Positions 9,805-21,723 of a DNA stretch of 64,000 nucleotides are shown here, in pieces. Below the pieces are notes generated by a model that saw nothing but the letters and a program-made list of their open reading frames with translations, was not told the origin of the DNA and made no database searches. This DNA comes from Hygrocybe punicea. Lineage: Eukaryota; Basidiomycota; Agaricomycetes; Agaricales; Hygrophoraceae. The translations under genes were made by a program, and so were the position numbers. How positions within the stretch are numbered: the first letter of the stretch is position 1; each line of letters opens with the position of its first letter. The stretch lies in assembly GCA_963556145.1 (NCBI GenBank), contig OY744462.1, forward strand, positions 4,588,001-4,652,000, read 5' to 3'.

Positions 9805-11734
9805 TAGGCAATGACACAGGTATACCCATGGGTAAGGATTGACATGGGCTTGGGTTTACCCGCAGTGTTTCCTAAACGGGTAGCATGGGTTCAGGTACGG
9901 TGTTCCAAAACACACACCTTTCCCAAACCGCACCTGTTACCCGCAGTGTGCGGGTTTTTCATGGGTCCTCACTTGAGGACCCTAAGGTAACCTTTTATTC
10001 TTTAATAATTACATTTTTACTTATTTTTTGACAGCAGCCGTCACCTGCCACCACCATCACCACCACCACCACCACCACACATCAACTGCGTGCTGCGCGG
10101 TGACCGACACTGGTTGCATGGACAATGCCAGCGAGGACACATGCAGAGGACGAACAGGGCTGGGTGGGTGGTGCGCCCACCACCCGGTCTCCAGGTACGT
10201 GCCCACTGCATCTCGCGCTGACCAGAACCCAACCCGACGACACACACACAATGCACACACATGACACAGCACAATGCACATACACATGACCGCATGCACA
10301 ACCGCACACACACACACTTAAATGACGCTGTCTCGGTTGGCACTGGCCCATTGGCCAGTCCATTCCGTAAACGGTGTTCGATGGAGGTGTGCAGACGTCA
10401 CGACACGGATGAGCCACATCTATTGACATGTGCTCGACATGCGCAACATCGCTGTGGTAGTCACCATGGCAACCCGTCAAATAACGGGTGTGGTTTGCAC
10501 CTGTTACCCATCTGGGTACGGTTTTGGTGGGTGCGGGTGCGGGTGCGCTGTTTTGGACCCGTGGGTCAACCTGTGTCAATCCTTACCCGTGGGTGTCCTG
10601 AGGCCGACCTGCACCCGCACCCACTCCAACCCATACCCATCTACCCGCGGGTCTTGTTTCAGCGGGTAGATGGTGGGTAGCGGCGGGTCAGGTGCGGGTA
10701 TTGACCTGCGCAGGAAACCTGGCGGGTTCCAGCCCACATCTACCTTGCATTGCTGACACGCATGTCAATTGATGTGACACTGTGCAAACACGAGGAGTGG
10801 GGGGGCTGGGAACCACGTGACGGGTTGGGTTCTCGTGGGCGAGAGACCCTCACCCATCGTATCCGTCTCCTTGTTCCCCACACCATCTCCCATTCTCCCC
10901 TTCCTCTCATCCTCCTTCATCATCGTGTACATGTCAGCCTGCATTTTGATGCCGTTTAGCCTTGGCATTCACAGTTGCGGCGTCGTGATTGTGGGCGCAT
11001 GTGGGCATGTACTTGGAGGAGGAACGGGGTCTGGGGCACATTTGGGCATGTTCTGTTGCACAGGTACAGGCTTTTGGGCCTGTGTGGGCGTCAAATGGTT
11101 GGGTGTTGTGGGACCATGGTCTGGGATGCGTTTGAACGTGTTTTCTTGCATGGGTGTGGGGTTTGGGGGCTGGGGTGGGACTTGAGACGTGTTTGGATGT
11201 GCTTTGCAGCAGGGACGGTGTGTTTGGGGCTGACGCAGGTGCATGATGTGTCTCCCGTTGGGTTTTGGGCACGGGGGTTCACGTTGGGGCACTATTTGAT
11301 GACAGAGCGTCGTGCAACGCGGTTGCTGTTATTTCTTGCAGTGGGTGTGTAGGGTCATGCTGGGACATGGTTTCACACGAGGATGGGGCCGTTTGGCAGG
11401 CGGTTGGTGTTGTGTTGCCATGGAAGTGGTGGCTAGCGGCATTGTCTGTGTTGTTGTGGATGCGTGCGTGCGTGGGACAGCCTGTGGGGGTGCAGATGCA
11501 TTGCTGGGTGTTGTTGTCGACGCTGGTATTTGTGTTGAGTTCTCGTGAAGCTGTGTGGCTCTGTTTGGGCTGGTACCTGTGGGTATACCAAGACCCACGC
11601 TCACGGGTACGGGTTTTGCCCAGGTCCAAAAAAGGTAACCCGTACCTGTACCCGGCAGTACCCGTACCCGCAACCCATGCGGGTTACCCGTACCCGCAAC
11701 CCATGCGGGTTACCCGTACCTGTGTCATTGCCTA
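9805..11734. mobile_element. Non-autonomous hAT element, 1930 bp
   Basis: The left end TAGGCAATGACACAGGTA and the right end are inverted copies, flanked by an exact 8-bp duplication, ACTGTGGT (9797-9804 and 11735-11742). Subterminal regions are packed with CCCGTACCC/GGGTACGGG words, as is typical of hAT transposase-binding repeats. The interior has CAC/CAA tracts and a G-rich degenerate repeat block (about 10960-11560). No transposase is encoded. Confidence 0.85.
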
Positions 11735-11771
11735 ACTGTGGTGGATGGCGGGATGCGATGGTATACCATGG

Positions 11772-12666
11772 TGATACGGTTTCCACGTTTATGACCCCGG
11801 ATAAAGAGGTAATAAAAGATGAAAACATCGCAAAGGTGTGAACAGGACTTGGGACACTCCCGACGATAACGTGATAATGTGCGAGAATATGCGCAATCAA
11901 ATAAACAAACATGAAGAGTCACGAGATAACACGATATCACAATGCAGTGATAAACAAGAATTGGAAGGCTTAGCTGGGTGTCCTAGATGACAGCATGATA
12001 CGCAGTGATGATGCGACGAGATGAGGGTTCTATGCTACAACTTAGGTTGCGATAGTGGAGAGTACACAATGAGAAAAGACGCAGATTTGAGTAGGAATTA
12101 CTGGATCTTTAAACTTAAGATGCAAACTAGTGGAGAGGGAGAACTGGGTTCTTCTTTTATTTTCTACTACAGGACATTTTTTATACTTTAGAGGATAGGG
12201 ATTTAAGGGTGGACGAGTGGAATAGAAATGCGGTGAGATATCGCATGAAAATGACAAAACGGTAATGGAATGGCGAAGGATTTGAAATAATGGCGATTAT
12301 CACATGAAAGTCGGCGAAAAGTCGGTGAAAAGTCGGTGAAAAGTCGGTGAAAAGACAAAGATAAACCAGATGAATTACATTTTTGGTATCGGACTCGGTG
12401 TCCGAATGTATAGGACGTGTTTAACAGTGGTGTTTCAGCATATTGAGACCGGGTTGCTTGGTTAAGATACAGCGAAGATGTCGAAGCCACGCACGTGTAG
12501 ATCGGCGTAAGTCATGCAGGTCACATGTGGTGCGCTTATATCTTGCTCGTACACGGGTCGCGGTGTAGTAGTGGGTAGTGCCCCACTACTACAGCGGAAG
12601 AGTCGTAGGGAAACTAGGATTGACCACATGAGAGATTCCGTGCTCAAAGGGAGAGACTGCATATCA
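11772..12666 (-). repeat. 3' LTR of the gypsy element (895 bp)
   Basis: Direct repeat of 20829-21660, slightly longer owing to a few extra CGGTGAAAAGT units near 12310-12350 and a 30-bp palindromic insertion at 12564-12593. On the element's own strand, TATAAAAAATG near 12180 could be the promoter. Confidence 0.9.
12564..12593. mobile_element. 30-bp palindromic mini-insertion
   Basis: TGTAGTAGTGGG and CCCACTACTACA flank a short loop, bounded by GCGG on both sides (12560-12563 and 12594-12597). The sister LTR lacks it. Its ends resemble the TRIM LTR end TGTAGTAGT, and both have 4-bp duplications. Confidence 0.6.
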
Positions 12667-12681
12667 TTTTTCCTCCTCACT
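12667..12681 (-). promoter_or_regulatory. Polypurine tract of the gypsy element
   Basis: On the minus strand AGTGAGGAGGAAAAA abuts the start of the 3' LTR, the position and composition expected of the plus-strand primer in reverse transcription. Confidence 0.8.
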
Positions 12682-12760
12682 GAAATCTTGACTGTCCTCA
12701 GTCAATCGTGTGGGCCATGGGAAAGTCATGTGTGAGTTTGACTTATAAACAGAAAGCAAC

Positions 12761-14019
12761 ATGTCGATGTTTGCTAACCTTTGTCTTCGACCTTCACCAC
12801 CAATCCATACGATGACACACCTGATGGCCGAATTCGTCGCTGCCACTTTCGAGGCCCTCAAGGCGCATATGGACGTGAAACCAGTGGAGGGCGCTGCCGG
12901 AGAAGAGTGGATTGCGTGGGGACAAGATTGCAAAGAACTCCTGGTAAGTCATCGTAACTGCACTAACCTTTTCGCTGACTACCTCTGATCAACCAGTACA
13001 ATTATCTCAAGTTCGAATGAACAACCAGGCTGACAGAGAGTAGCGAGGAAGTCGAGGAGATGCGGAGGGACGCCATTGTGGCATTGGGCTTCATAGAGGA
13101 TGAGCAGGCATTGCAATGGGGCGGGGAAATTTTGCTCCCAAGGTTGCATGCCAAGGCGAAGAAAGCCTGAGAAGATGCGAGGAAGGTGAAGGAGCAAGCC
13201 GAGGCAGAGCAGAAAGCGCGTGAGGCACACGAAGCCGAGCAGAAGAAGGCTTGTGAGGTTGCGATTGAGCGGGCCAGGTTGGCGAAGGAGGCTGCAGACA
13301 GAGCTGCAGAGCAAAAGGAATGCGCCAAGGTTCTATATGCACGGTTCCTGTGCAAGGAAATCACATGGGACGAGATGGCCTCGTCGATGATGGGGCTAAA
13401 CAAGGGGCACGGGGATGGCGAGACGGAAGCTGGTTTGCAAGGGGAAGAGGAGATGAGACTCGAGACAGAAAACGAAGGGCAGGGGGGGCCGTCGAAAAAG
13501 CGCAGGAGGGTCAGTTCCGGCAAGGACTTTCACCAGGTCCAAGACAAGGTAAGTAGCAAGCAAAACTTTACCCTTTGTCTGTACTCATCAGAACTTCGTA
13601 GTGTGATCGCTGCTGTGCAGCAAGGGCTGCCGATGTGGTCTGCCAGTTCAACGAGCAGGATCTGCAGTGAACCAGATGGGGGAAAGGAAACACGGGCGAA
13701 GCACACCGAGGAAGCCGGTTTCCAGCAAAGGTCGCATGGACAAGGGAAAAGCATGGGTAGATAAGGGGAAAGGGAGGGAGAGAAGCGAGGCACACCCCTG
13801 AGGTAAGTCGTTAATACGACATGATATCGAACGCACTGACCGATTATCGTAGCCTACATTGGTACCTGTCCGCCATGTGGTGTGCGGGCTATGGACGTCG
13901 AAGCATGCAAACGTGTGTTACGGGAAGAGATCTTGGTGATTGAAGAAAGAATCGTGGTGTGGGTGAGGGTGCAGACCGAAATGAGGCGGGAGCTTGCCCA
14001 GCTGGAGGACGAGGAGTAA
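12761..14019 (+). pseudogene. Decayed coiled-coil / Cys-cluster gene, antisense within the gypsy element
   Basis: Four exons are visible: 12761-12943, 12997-13548, 13602-13802 and 13853-14019. All three introns begin GTAAGT and end CAG or TAG. Exon 2 encodes an Ala/Glu/Lys coiled coil ending in a nuclear-localisation-like PSKKRRRV. Exon 3 opens with a Cys cluster (CDRCC...VVC). Exon 4 adds a second CPPC and another helix ending LEDEE. In-frame TGAs at 13018, 13168 and 13799, plus a frameshift in exon 3, make it a pseudogene. Exon plan and domain order match the gene at 804-2269. It reads away from the LTR and toward pol, ending about 320 bp from the pol stop. Function is unknown. Confidence 0.6.
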
Positions 14020-14343
14020 GCGCAAGAAGTTGCGAAAACACACACACGCTATCTGTGTTACATATATGTAAAATCCTTTTAGTTGTTTTTTATATATCTG
14101 TATAATATATAACCTGTCTGCTCTCAAATCGAATGAAAGAAGCGAAAGGAAGCGGAGGAAACAAATATAAACTTATCTAGGGGAAAAGCTCAGTAGATCA
14201 TCATTGCCGTAAAACCCCGCAAAGATGAAGTCTTGCGCAACCAAAGTCTCGCTCTTATCGCAACTTGAATCTTGTGCTAAAGTAAAAGAAAAACAAAAGG
14301 TATAGGGGATAAGTGCAAAAATGAGAGAAGCATAGAAATTCAG

Positions 14344-17300
14344 TTAATCATCGTTGACATCAGAATCACCTTCCTGTGCTTCAGGAGGTTGATCGTCATT
14401 GGAAGTGTTTTCGAGTTCATTTAGTTGTTGCACGGGAATATCGAGGAAGCACGGCGGGAGTGAGATTGAATGGCGAGCAAAATAGGGGACAACTCGAAAT
14501 GCTGCGATTGGTCGGTGAAAGACAGATCCATCAAGTTCGCAGAGAATGTAAGCGCTGCCAAAGTTGCACGAAATAACAATGAGGGGAACAAGATAGCGTG
14601 GGCACATTTTCCAGTTTAGCGCTTTCTCTATCTGTGTGTTGCAAATGATTACTAAGTCACCACTTTTGAAATTGAAGTTGCAAATCATTTTAGTGTGTTG
14701 CTTTTTAAAATGTTGTGCCACTTTCTGTCGCATGTCGTAGACTTGCAAGTATATGTGATTAATATCATTGCTACGTTTTTGGAGTGCAATCGCACGTCAC
14801 GTGATAAGGTCGGTAGAGGATAGGACTGAATCTGGTGGGGGTTGAAGGTATGTTGCTTCTACGATGTCGAGTGGTAATAGGGGATAAGCGCCAGTTGCTG
14901 TGAAGTAAGGTGAGCAGCCCATTCGTCGTCAGATAGTGATACGTTCAGCCCAAAATACTGAATACGTCACATTGGCCCATCTAAACTGGTCGCCGTCCGC
15001 AGCTTTGAAGAGAGACTGTCGAACATCATAGTGCGGTCATTCCACGAGACCGTTTGTGTGGGAATTGTAGCCAGAGATGCGAATGTGATTAACACGGTAT
15101 CGCTTTGAAAGATAAGTGAGGGATTTGATGAGTGCGGGTCCATTGTCTGTAACTATTTCGTGGAGAGAACCCCATCGACAGAGAATATCTTCAAATATCC
15201 AATCTCCGATTGCGCGAGCATTTTCGTTGTGAAGCATTCTGAATTCGGGGTACTGAGTAAGCGAGCAGCATCCTTGGATTATATATTTGTATCCACTAGA
15301 TGTCAGTAAGTGCTTTGTGTCAATGAATATTTTGGCGAAAAGTGGGGCGGGCATTGTGATGATAGGGGGAATGAGAACCTGGCAGGATTGGCAAAGCTGG
15401 CAAAGATGGCATGTGCGAATAAACCAGTGGATATCGGCTTGCATGTGTGGCCACCAGAAGCGTTCTGCAATCATAGTGCGAGTCGCATAAAATCCTTTGT
15501 GTCCTACTTCGTCATGGGTAAGCATAGGATTGGATCCTTCCTCCTCACTGAGATCTTGACTGTCCCCAGTCATGAGTGTGGCAAAAGCGGAAGAAGATTG
15601 CAACGAAGGCAGGGATGGATGAGGAGTATTGATCATATACATGAAACCATAGAGGTGGTCGATCCAGTCTTCAGTTTCTTCTATGCTGTCCTTTTCAGGC
15701 AGAGAATCCAGAGGTTGTTGTACATGCCTTGAAAGACCATCCGGGCTGTGGTGCGTTCCCAGGACATGGACTATAGTGCAGTGGAAAGTGAGAATCGTGG
15801 CTATCCAGCGATTAACGCTTGCGCTCGGCACAATGTCCGGGTTGCATAGCATGCCTGTGATGTAGCGCATGTCTATTTCGATGATGAGGTTACGAACACC
15901 GATTAAGTACAACCGCAGGTCGCAGAGCGCGTGATATAGACTGAAGATTTCTAGTTTAGGTTGAGAGAAGCGTGACTCACGATCATTTAGAGTGATAGAG
16001 CCAAAGCGATTGTAGAAATGGCAAGAAGGGTTGTTGGGGTCACATTGACAGAGGATGTATCCCACAGCGATGTAGGATGTGTCGACAGCAAGAATGACCG
16101 GTGACTCTGAAGTGTAGTCAATCGGTGATACACTATATGTAGCTATAAGAAGGGAAATCCTACAACTACAAAGGTGAAAAGGTGCAAGGAAGCTTCGGAA
16201 AGCCTACACTAGTATAGGAAATAAAGGATAATGAATAGAAGTGGATGAGAAACTCAGGAGAAGTGCTGCGATCAAAACTGGAGTGGTGCAATCAAAATCA
16301 AAAAGTTGCGATAAAATCAAAAGTCGCATTGAGATTGAAGGGTCGGACGGCGAGAGAACATGATGGAATGTAAAGAGAAGGGAACTAGGATGAAGGGGAA
16401 GCTCTGAGACGAAGGGGGAATGATGGTCTGTCTTGATTCTCTGGGGGTTCTCTGTCTAGTGGCTCATACAGGCAGGTATATAAGCTGTAAGGACAAAGGA
16501 AGAGAGATGAAAGGATAATACTAAAAGGAGATATGTGAGATAAAGGGCATATAGAAGAAAGGATAGGTAGAGAGAACGATAAATGAATATAGAGAACAAA
16601 GAGAACAAAGAAAATACTTCGAAGTGCAATAACTAAATATCTCCGAAGTCGGAGAAGATCGCAATAGTCGCAATGTGATCGGAAGGTCGAAGAGTGGTAA
16701 GTCGCATCAAATCGCAAGGGATTGCAAAATATCCAAAATCGGAGCTCAGGATGGCTGAGTGCATATCATTGGGCAGAGGGGAGGTGAATCGAGAACAGCT
16801 TGTTTCAGGTCTGCCTGAGCAGCAATCTGGTCGGGACCAAATTCGAAGGGCGTGTCTTTGCATGTAAGTTTAACAAGATGATGCGCACACTGCGCAAAGT
16901 TGCGGATAAAGATGCAAAGAACACCTACAGTGCCAAGGAACGAGCAGATGTCGGATAAGTTGTGGCAAGGGCCCCAGTTATGAATTGTGGCTAGTTTCTC
17001 TTCATTGGGTAAACGGCCGTTTGTTGTGCAGCAATGGCCTACTACTGTGATTTCAGGAGTGCAGAGGGTAGACTTGTAGGCGGAAAAAGTTCCCCCACAG
17101 TATTTCATGCACTGAACAATGCGATTAAGCATAGTGAAATGTTCCCAGACGAAGCGGCAAATACCCAGATTCGTGGCGATAGTTTCGTATGCGCCATCAT
17201 ATAAGAGATAGGACGATTTAGGGCCTTTGACCGGGACATCATCGATGTAAGGTATGGTCCACTGTGGGATCTCGGGTTGCAGGATGAAAGTAATGTCGTC

Positions 17301-19207
17301 GTGGAATATCGGGACAGAATTTGTCCATCCCATAGGTAAAATAACAAGTCGCAATGCTCCGAAAGGCATCTGGAAGGTGGTGTAGTTGCACAAAGACTTG
17401 GCAATAGGTCACTCGTCATACCTGACATATAAATCAAAGCAGGCGCCGCAGGATCGGCCAGCGAACCGTTCAGCCATGTGTTTGGGGATAGGAGGTATAC
17501 CAGAATGCGCGATGGTCACTGCATTTTGAGGTTCGAGACTGTGAACGATGCGAAGCGTTTTACCACCTTTCTTCAGAACCATAAACCAACGTGAGCGATA
17601 GGAGGAGTTCGAGGGTTCGTACACTTTGGCTTCAATTTTATGGCAAATAATATTGCAAACTTCCTCATAGATACCAGGAGGAATAGGAATGTTGTGCTGG
17701 ACCCAGGGAGTGTGCGGTAATACGGGGAACTCGACGGGTGGAAAGAAATCAGTGCGAAATCTTCTGCGCTCGTTGTCGGTCCACACGAAACCTTTCTCTT
17801 GTTTGTGTATAAAGTTGTGCATTAGTGCACACTCAGCTGGCCAGAGGAAGTCGCCTTCATGAACTTTGTTGAATGCATCGCGACGTTCCTGCGTGTAGTG
17901 GTCTGTGGGGATGAAAGGTGGAAGGTTCGGATCGAGGGCAGGAAGTTCAGCGAGCGGATCGCCAGTGATTTTGCATATTATACGGAATTTGTCGGGGAGT
18001 TCAGTGATGACAGGCTTGACCTTGCAAGCGACCGGCTTGTAGACTTTCTTTTGAGTGGCAAAAACGCTAGCGAAGTCATCTGAAAGAGTAGTAGGAGACG
18101 CGGATGAAGCCGAATAGGAAAAGGATGATGAGGGATCTGGCGACGAATAAGAAACAGAAGTTGAGCATACTGGAGTAGACGGGGAACCATTAGGAAAATC
18201 GCAGGTGGAAAGATAGATGTGGGGAACTGTAGATGAAGACGACGAGTCCACTAGATGGGTATAAGATTCAATGTATGTAGCGTTGGTATGTTTGTCATGC
18301 ACTATTACTAGCGTGATGTCTCCATCATCTAGTGCACTCAGTTCCCCTTGTTGATAAAAACCGAGGACAAGTGTAAGGGTACGCCGCGTAATCGCACTTC
18401 ACTTCTAGGATACATTGGAATTGTCACCGATCTGTTTGAATTTGGATCGCGTATCATGATCATCTGGTCTTCGTTGCAGTAATTCTTGACAATGCTTTCC
18501 GTAAGTACATCGAACGGTCGTCCCAGGAGAATATGGTACATGGGGTCACAGATGACATGCATCTGAAGGAAAAGTGTGATGTCTCCAATTTTACAAGGAA
18601 CATTCTGCACGAGACCCAGGGACTGATCAATTGAACCATTCGCTGACTGCATATTGAGATGAATTGCCGGGTCATAGGGGAGACTAAACTGATGACAGAT
18701 GTCTTCCGACATTGCGACGATTTGCGAACCAGGGTCAATGATGCTACCAACTTGTTCTTGTCTGTCGACGAGTAAATTAATGGCGCATAGAGCATGCGAT
18801 TCTTTTGCAACGGTAAGGATTTCAGGAATTTCACCTGGCAAAAGACTCATGAGGTAGGTCTCATAGGGGTCCGGAACAATGATGGGTTGCACCTCAGTGA
18901 AAGCGTTTTCGCAAGTGTTCTTGCATGACGCAAAAGGAAGTGGGTCCTCGGTGAAGATGTTAACTTTTACCGTTGATGCACCAGGAGGCTGGACTCGCTT
19001 GGGCATAATATCATCGTGAAGTTTGGAACGACAGTCCGGAGAAATTGAGATCAATTCCATTGGTGTGAGCGTGACACAGGGAGCCGCCATAGAGCACAAG
19101 TAAACCTCACTAATAATCTTAGAGTCCTGGATAGGGGCTTGAGTGTGATACCTGGGTTCTTTGTCCTTAGATTGTTTCAGGGGCGGACACAGGGTGCGCA
19201 GTAGCAT
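14344..19207 (-). pseudogene. Gypsy Pol (protease, RT, RNase H, integrase), decayed
   Basis: Read right to left. Aspartic protease at about 19207-18338 contains IIDPGSQIVA. RT at about 18302-16769 has the catalytic YIDD (IPYIDDVPVKG). RNase H from about 16125 carries LAVDTSYIAVG and FSQPKLEIFSLYHAL. Integrase has an H-H-C-C finger (VGHKG then TCHLC) and the DDE core (IFIDTKH, VTDNGPA, NGLVE). A C-terminal segment ends at 14344. Breaks: frameshift near 18345, TGA at 17409, 15037, 14929 and 14797, and a solo LTR between RT and RNase H (16126-16768). These blocks match the gypsy family widespread in Agaricomycetes. No intact polyprotein can be made. Confidence 0.9.
16126..16768 (-). mobile_element. 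Solo LTR inserted in pol
   Basis: On the minus strand it runs from TGATATGCACTC to AGTGTATCA, termini like those of the host element's LTR but with a different body. Flanks are TCGG (16122-16125) and TTGG (16769-16772), a 4-bp duplication with one CpG-type transition. Removing it and one duplicate puts the RT end and the RNase H start in the same frame, which confirms the borders. Confidence 0.8.
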
Positions 19208-20037
19208 ACCATGTCACACAGTATCTTGAAAGTACTTGACAAGTATACTAAATATCATTACCATAACATTCAACATGGTATTGTAACAGTATTCAGACAT
19301 AAACTACAATACTTGTGCTCAAATTCATCTGAAGGTATGAAGGCAAATGAGACTTATACTTTTTCAATAACATCAAGCCTTTTGTTTCACTACTTTTACT
19401 GTATCTACAGCAAAGTACCGTATAGTTCGGATAGAATACTTGCAGCCTAAGATGAATAAAAGTATTAAACCAGTAAGGAAGTTGGGCCACTTTTACTATT
19501 AGGATACCTTTTGAATCCTATCAAGATACAGTGTGAAATAGTATAGTACTGTTGCCATATTGTGGATTTAAGATACTGTGTCAATACTTTTAAGATACTT
19601 TTATTATAATAAAAGTACGGAAACAGTATCTTAAAAGTATTGACACAGTATCTTAAATCTACAATATGGCAACAGTACTATACTATTTCACACTGTATCT
19701 TGAAAGGATTCAAAAGGTATCCTAGTAGTGAAAGTGGCACAACTTCCTTACTAGTTTAATACTTTGATTCATCTTAGGCTGCAAGTATTCTATCTGAACT
19801 ATACAGTACTTTGCTGTAGATACAGTAAAAGTAGTGAAACAAAAGGCTTGATGTTATTGAAAAGGTATAAGTCTCATTTGCCTTCATACCTTCAGATGAA
19901 TTTGGGCACAAGTATTGTAGTTTATGTCTGAATACTGTTACAATACCATGTTGAATGTTATGGTAATGATATTTAGTATACTTGTCAAGTACTTTCAAGA
20001 TACTGTGTGACATGGTATGCTACTGCACACCCTGTGT
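19187..20037. mobile_element. 851-bp foldback (palindromic) element
   Basis: Two ~410-bp arms are near-perfect reverse complements around TTTTATTATAATAAAAG (about 19604-19620). Ends read ACACAGGGTG. It lies between the Gag remnant and the protease, where most of gag is missing. I found no convincing target duplication. Mirror-image open frames (19211-19450 and 19774-20013) are palindrome artefacts. Confidence 0.85.
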
Positions 20038-20740
20038 GTTGTTTCTTGACGAGCTTCTCCATATCCAATATGGACCATTTCCTCTCATCTTCTGAACCAG
20101 GATAAAGCTTATACACAGCCTTTGTGAACTCTTCATAAGTCGATGCCAGCAAGTACTCGTCGAGCGATTCCCAAAGTTCGGTGGTGTCTATGTCGAGATA
20201 GCACAACACATATCTCTTTTTGTCGACAGTGTCGGCTATTGTGCATGAATCAAATTGGGCCTCGAGCTCATCAAAGTATCAGTGAAGTTCGTGTGGGTAC
20301 TCCAGCGAGAAGCTGGGAGCGGTATTATGACCATGGGCAGGCATTTGCAGTGGTGTCGCCATTGTTTGAGCTGTGGGTGGTGGCGTGGGTGGACGCGATG
20401 AGGTAGATGATGAGGGTGTGGAGTTCGGTAGAGTAGGAATAGAAGAACCAAGAGTGGATGTGGATGGTAAGTTAGAAAGTGGACCGGAAGAGGGGTCGGA
20501 AGTGTGTCAGGATAAAGAACCGCTAGCTGGTGTGGGAGATTGTGGAGTGTAATTGCATGGAGAATCGTGAAAATCAAGAGGTGTGTGAGGTGAATGAGAA
20601 CAAAATTGATGTGAGGTATCGTGTTCGGAATCGGAGGAACTTTCGGTGAGTTCGTCGAGATTGCTGTCGAAGTCGGGGATATTTTGAGAGGACGTCGCAC
20701 GTTGTTGCGCTTGATGCTGTACTGAGCTATGAGTACCATA
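20038..20740 (-). pseudogene. Gypsy Gag N-terminal remnant
   Basis: On the minus strand a Ser/Pro-rich start leads to MATPLQMPAHGHNTAPSF, a YFDELEAQFD helix, DIDTTELWESL and KLYPGSEDERKW, the usual order in Agaricomycete gypsy Gag. A TGA at 20279-20281 interrupts it. The frame then enters the foldback and the rest of Gag is absent. The true start codon is unclear. Confidence 0.75.
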
Positions 20741-20806
20741 TCTGTTGGTAGCTATGGTGCTCGAACTAGACGCGTTAGTTGAAGGAGTGGTTTAGATTTT
20801 AAGTCC

Positions 20807-20823
20807 CCTCATGGTGGGCTCCA
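20807..20823 (-). promoter_or_regulatory. Primer-binding site of the gypsy element
   Basis: On the minus strand TGGAGCCCACCATGAGG lies 5 nt inside the 5' LTR. An almost identical motif (GCCCACCGTGAGG) lies 2 nt inside the LTR at 58811. A matching tRNA would end GGTGGGCUCCA. The U before CCA suggests tRNA-Cys, but this is inference. Confidence 0.7.
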
Positions 20824-20828
20824 GAAAA

Positions 20829-21660
20829 TGATATGGTTTCCACGTTTATGACCCCGGATAAAGAGGTAATAAAAGATGAAAATGTCGCAAAGGTGCGAAC
20901 AGGACTTGGGACACTCCCAACGATAATGCGATAATGTGTGAGAATATGCGCGATCAAATAAACAAATGCAAAGAGTCACAAGATAACGCGATATCGCAAC
21001 GCAGTGATAAACAAGAATCAGAAGGCTTAGCTGGGTGTCCTAGATGACAGCACGATACACAGTGATGATGTGACGAGACAAGGGTTCTATGCTATGACTT
21101 AGGTCACGATAGCGCAGAGTATGCAACAAGAAAAGACACAGATTTGAGTAGGAATGACTGGATCTTTAAACTTAAGACACAAACTAGTGGAGAGGGGAGA
21201 ACTGGGTTCTTCTTCTTTTATTTTCTACTACAGGACATTTTTTATACTTTAGAGGATAGGGGTTTAAGGGTGGATGAGTGAAATAGAAACGCGGTGAGAT
21301 ATCACATGAAAACGACGAAACGGTAACAGAATGGCGAAGGATTTGAAATAACGGCGATTATCACATGAAAGTCGGCGAAAAGACGAAGATAAACTGGATG
21401 AATTACATTTTTGGTATCGGACTCGGTGTCCGAATGTATAGGACGTGTTTAACGGTGGTGTTTCAGTGTATTGAGACTGGGTTGCTTGGTTAAGATACAG
21501 CGAAGATGTCGAAGCCACGTGCGCATAGATTGGCGTAAGTCGCGCAGGTCGCACGCGGTGCACTTATATCTCGCTCGTACGCAGGTCGTGGAAGAGTCGT
21601 AGGGAAACTAGGATTGACCATATGAGAGATTCCATGCTCAAAGGGAGAGACTGCATATCA
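20829..21660 (-). repeat. 5' LTR of the gypsy element (832 bp)
   Basis: Direct repeat of 11772-12666. On the element's strand a TATAAAAAATG near 21243 may serve as promoter. The many single-base differences from its partner are largely C/T and G/A. Confidence 0.9.
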
Positions 21661-21723
21661 ACGGGTACAGGTGCGGTGTCAGCCGACCCGACCTGTTCAA
21701 GACCCATGGTCAACCCTATTGGC

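Larger units (their letters stand above)
11772..21660 (-). mobile_element. Full-length, decayed Ty3/gypsy retrotransposon
   Basis: Two direct LTRs (11772-12666 and 20829-21660) bound a minus-strand gag-pol. LTR termini are TGATATG/CATATCA. The 4-bp flanks are ATGG (11768-11771) and ACGG (21661-21664), a target duplication with one CpG-type transition. A polypurine tract touches the left LTR and a primer-binding site lies 5 nt inside the right LTR, so transcription runs right to left. Coding parts are broken by TGA codons, at least one frameshift, a solo LTR and a foldback that stands where most of gag should be. An unusual extra gene, antisense to pol, sits beside the polypurine tract. Confidence 0.9.

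Noticed and set aside
11601..11734. GGGTTACCCGTACCC words as telomeric repeat
   Set aside because: They are subterminal repeats of a hAT element with exact target duplications, not TTAGGG arrays.
19211..20013. Two identical opposing frames
   Set aside because: Mirror copies produced by the foldback palindrome.
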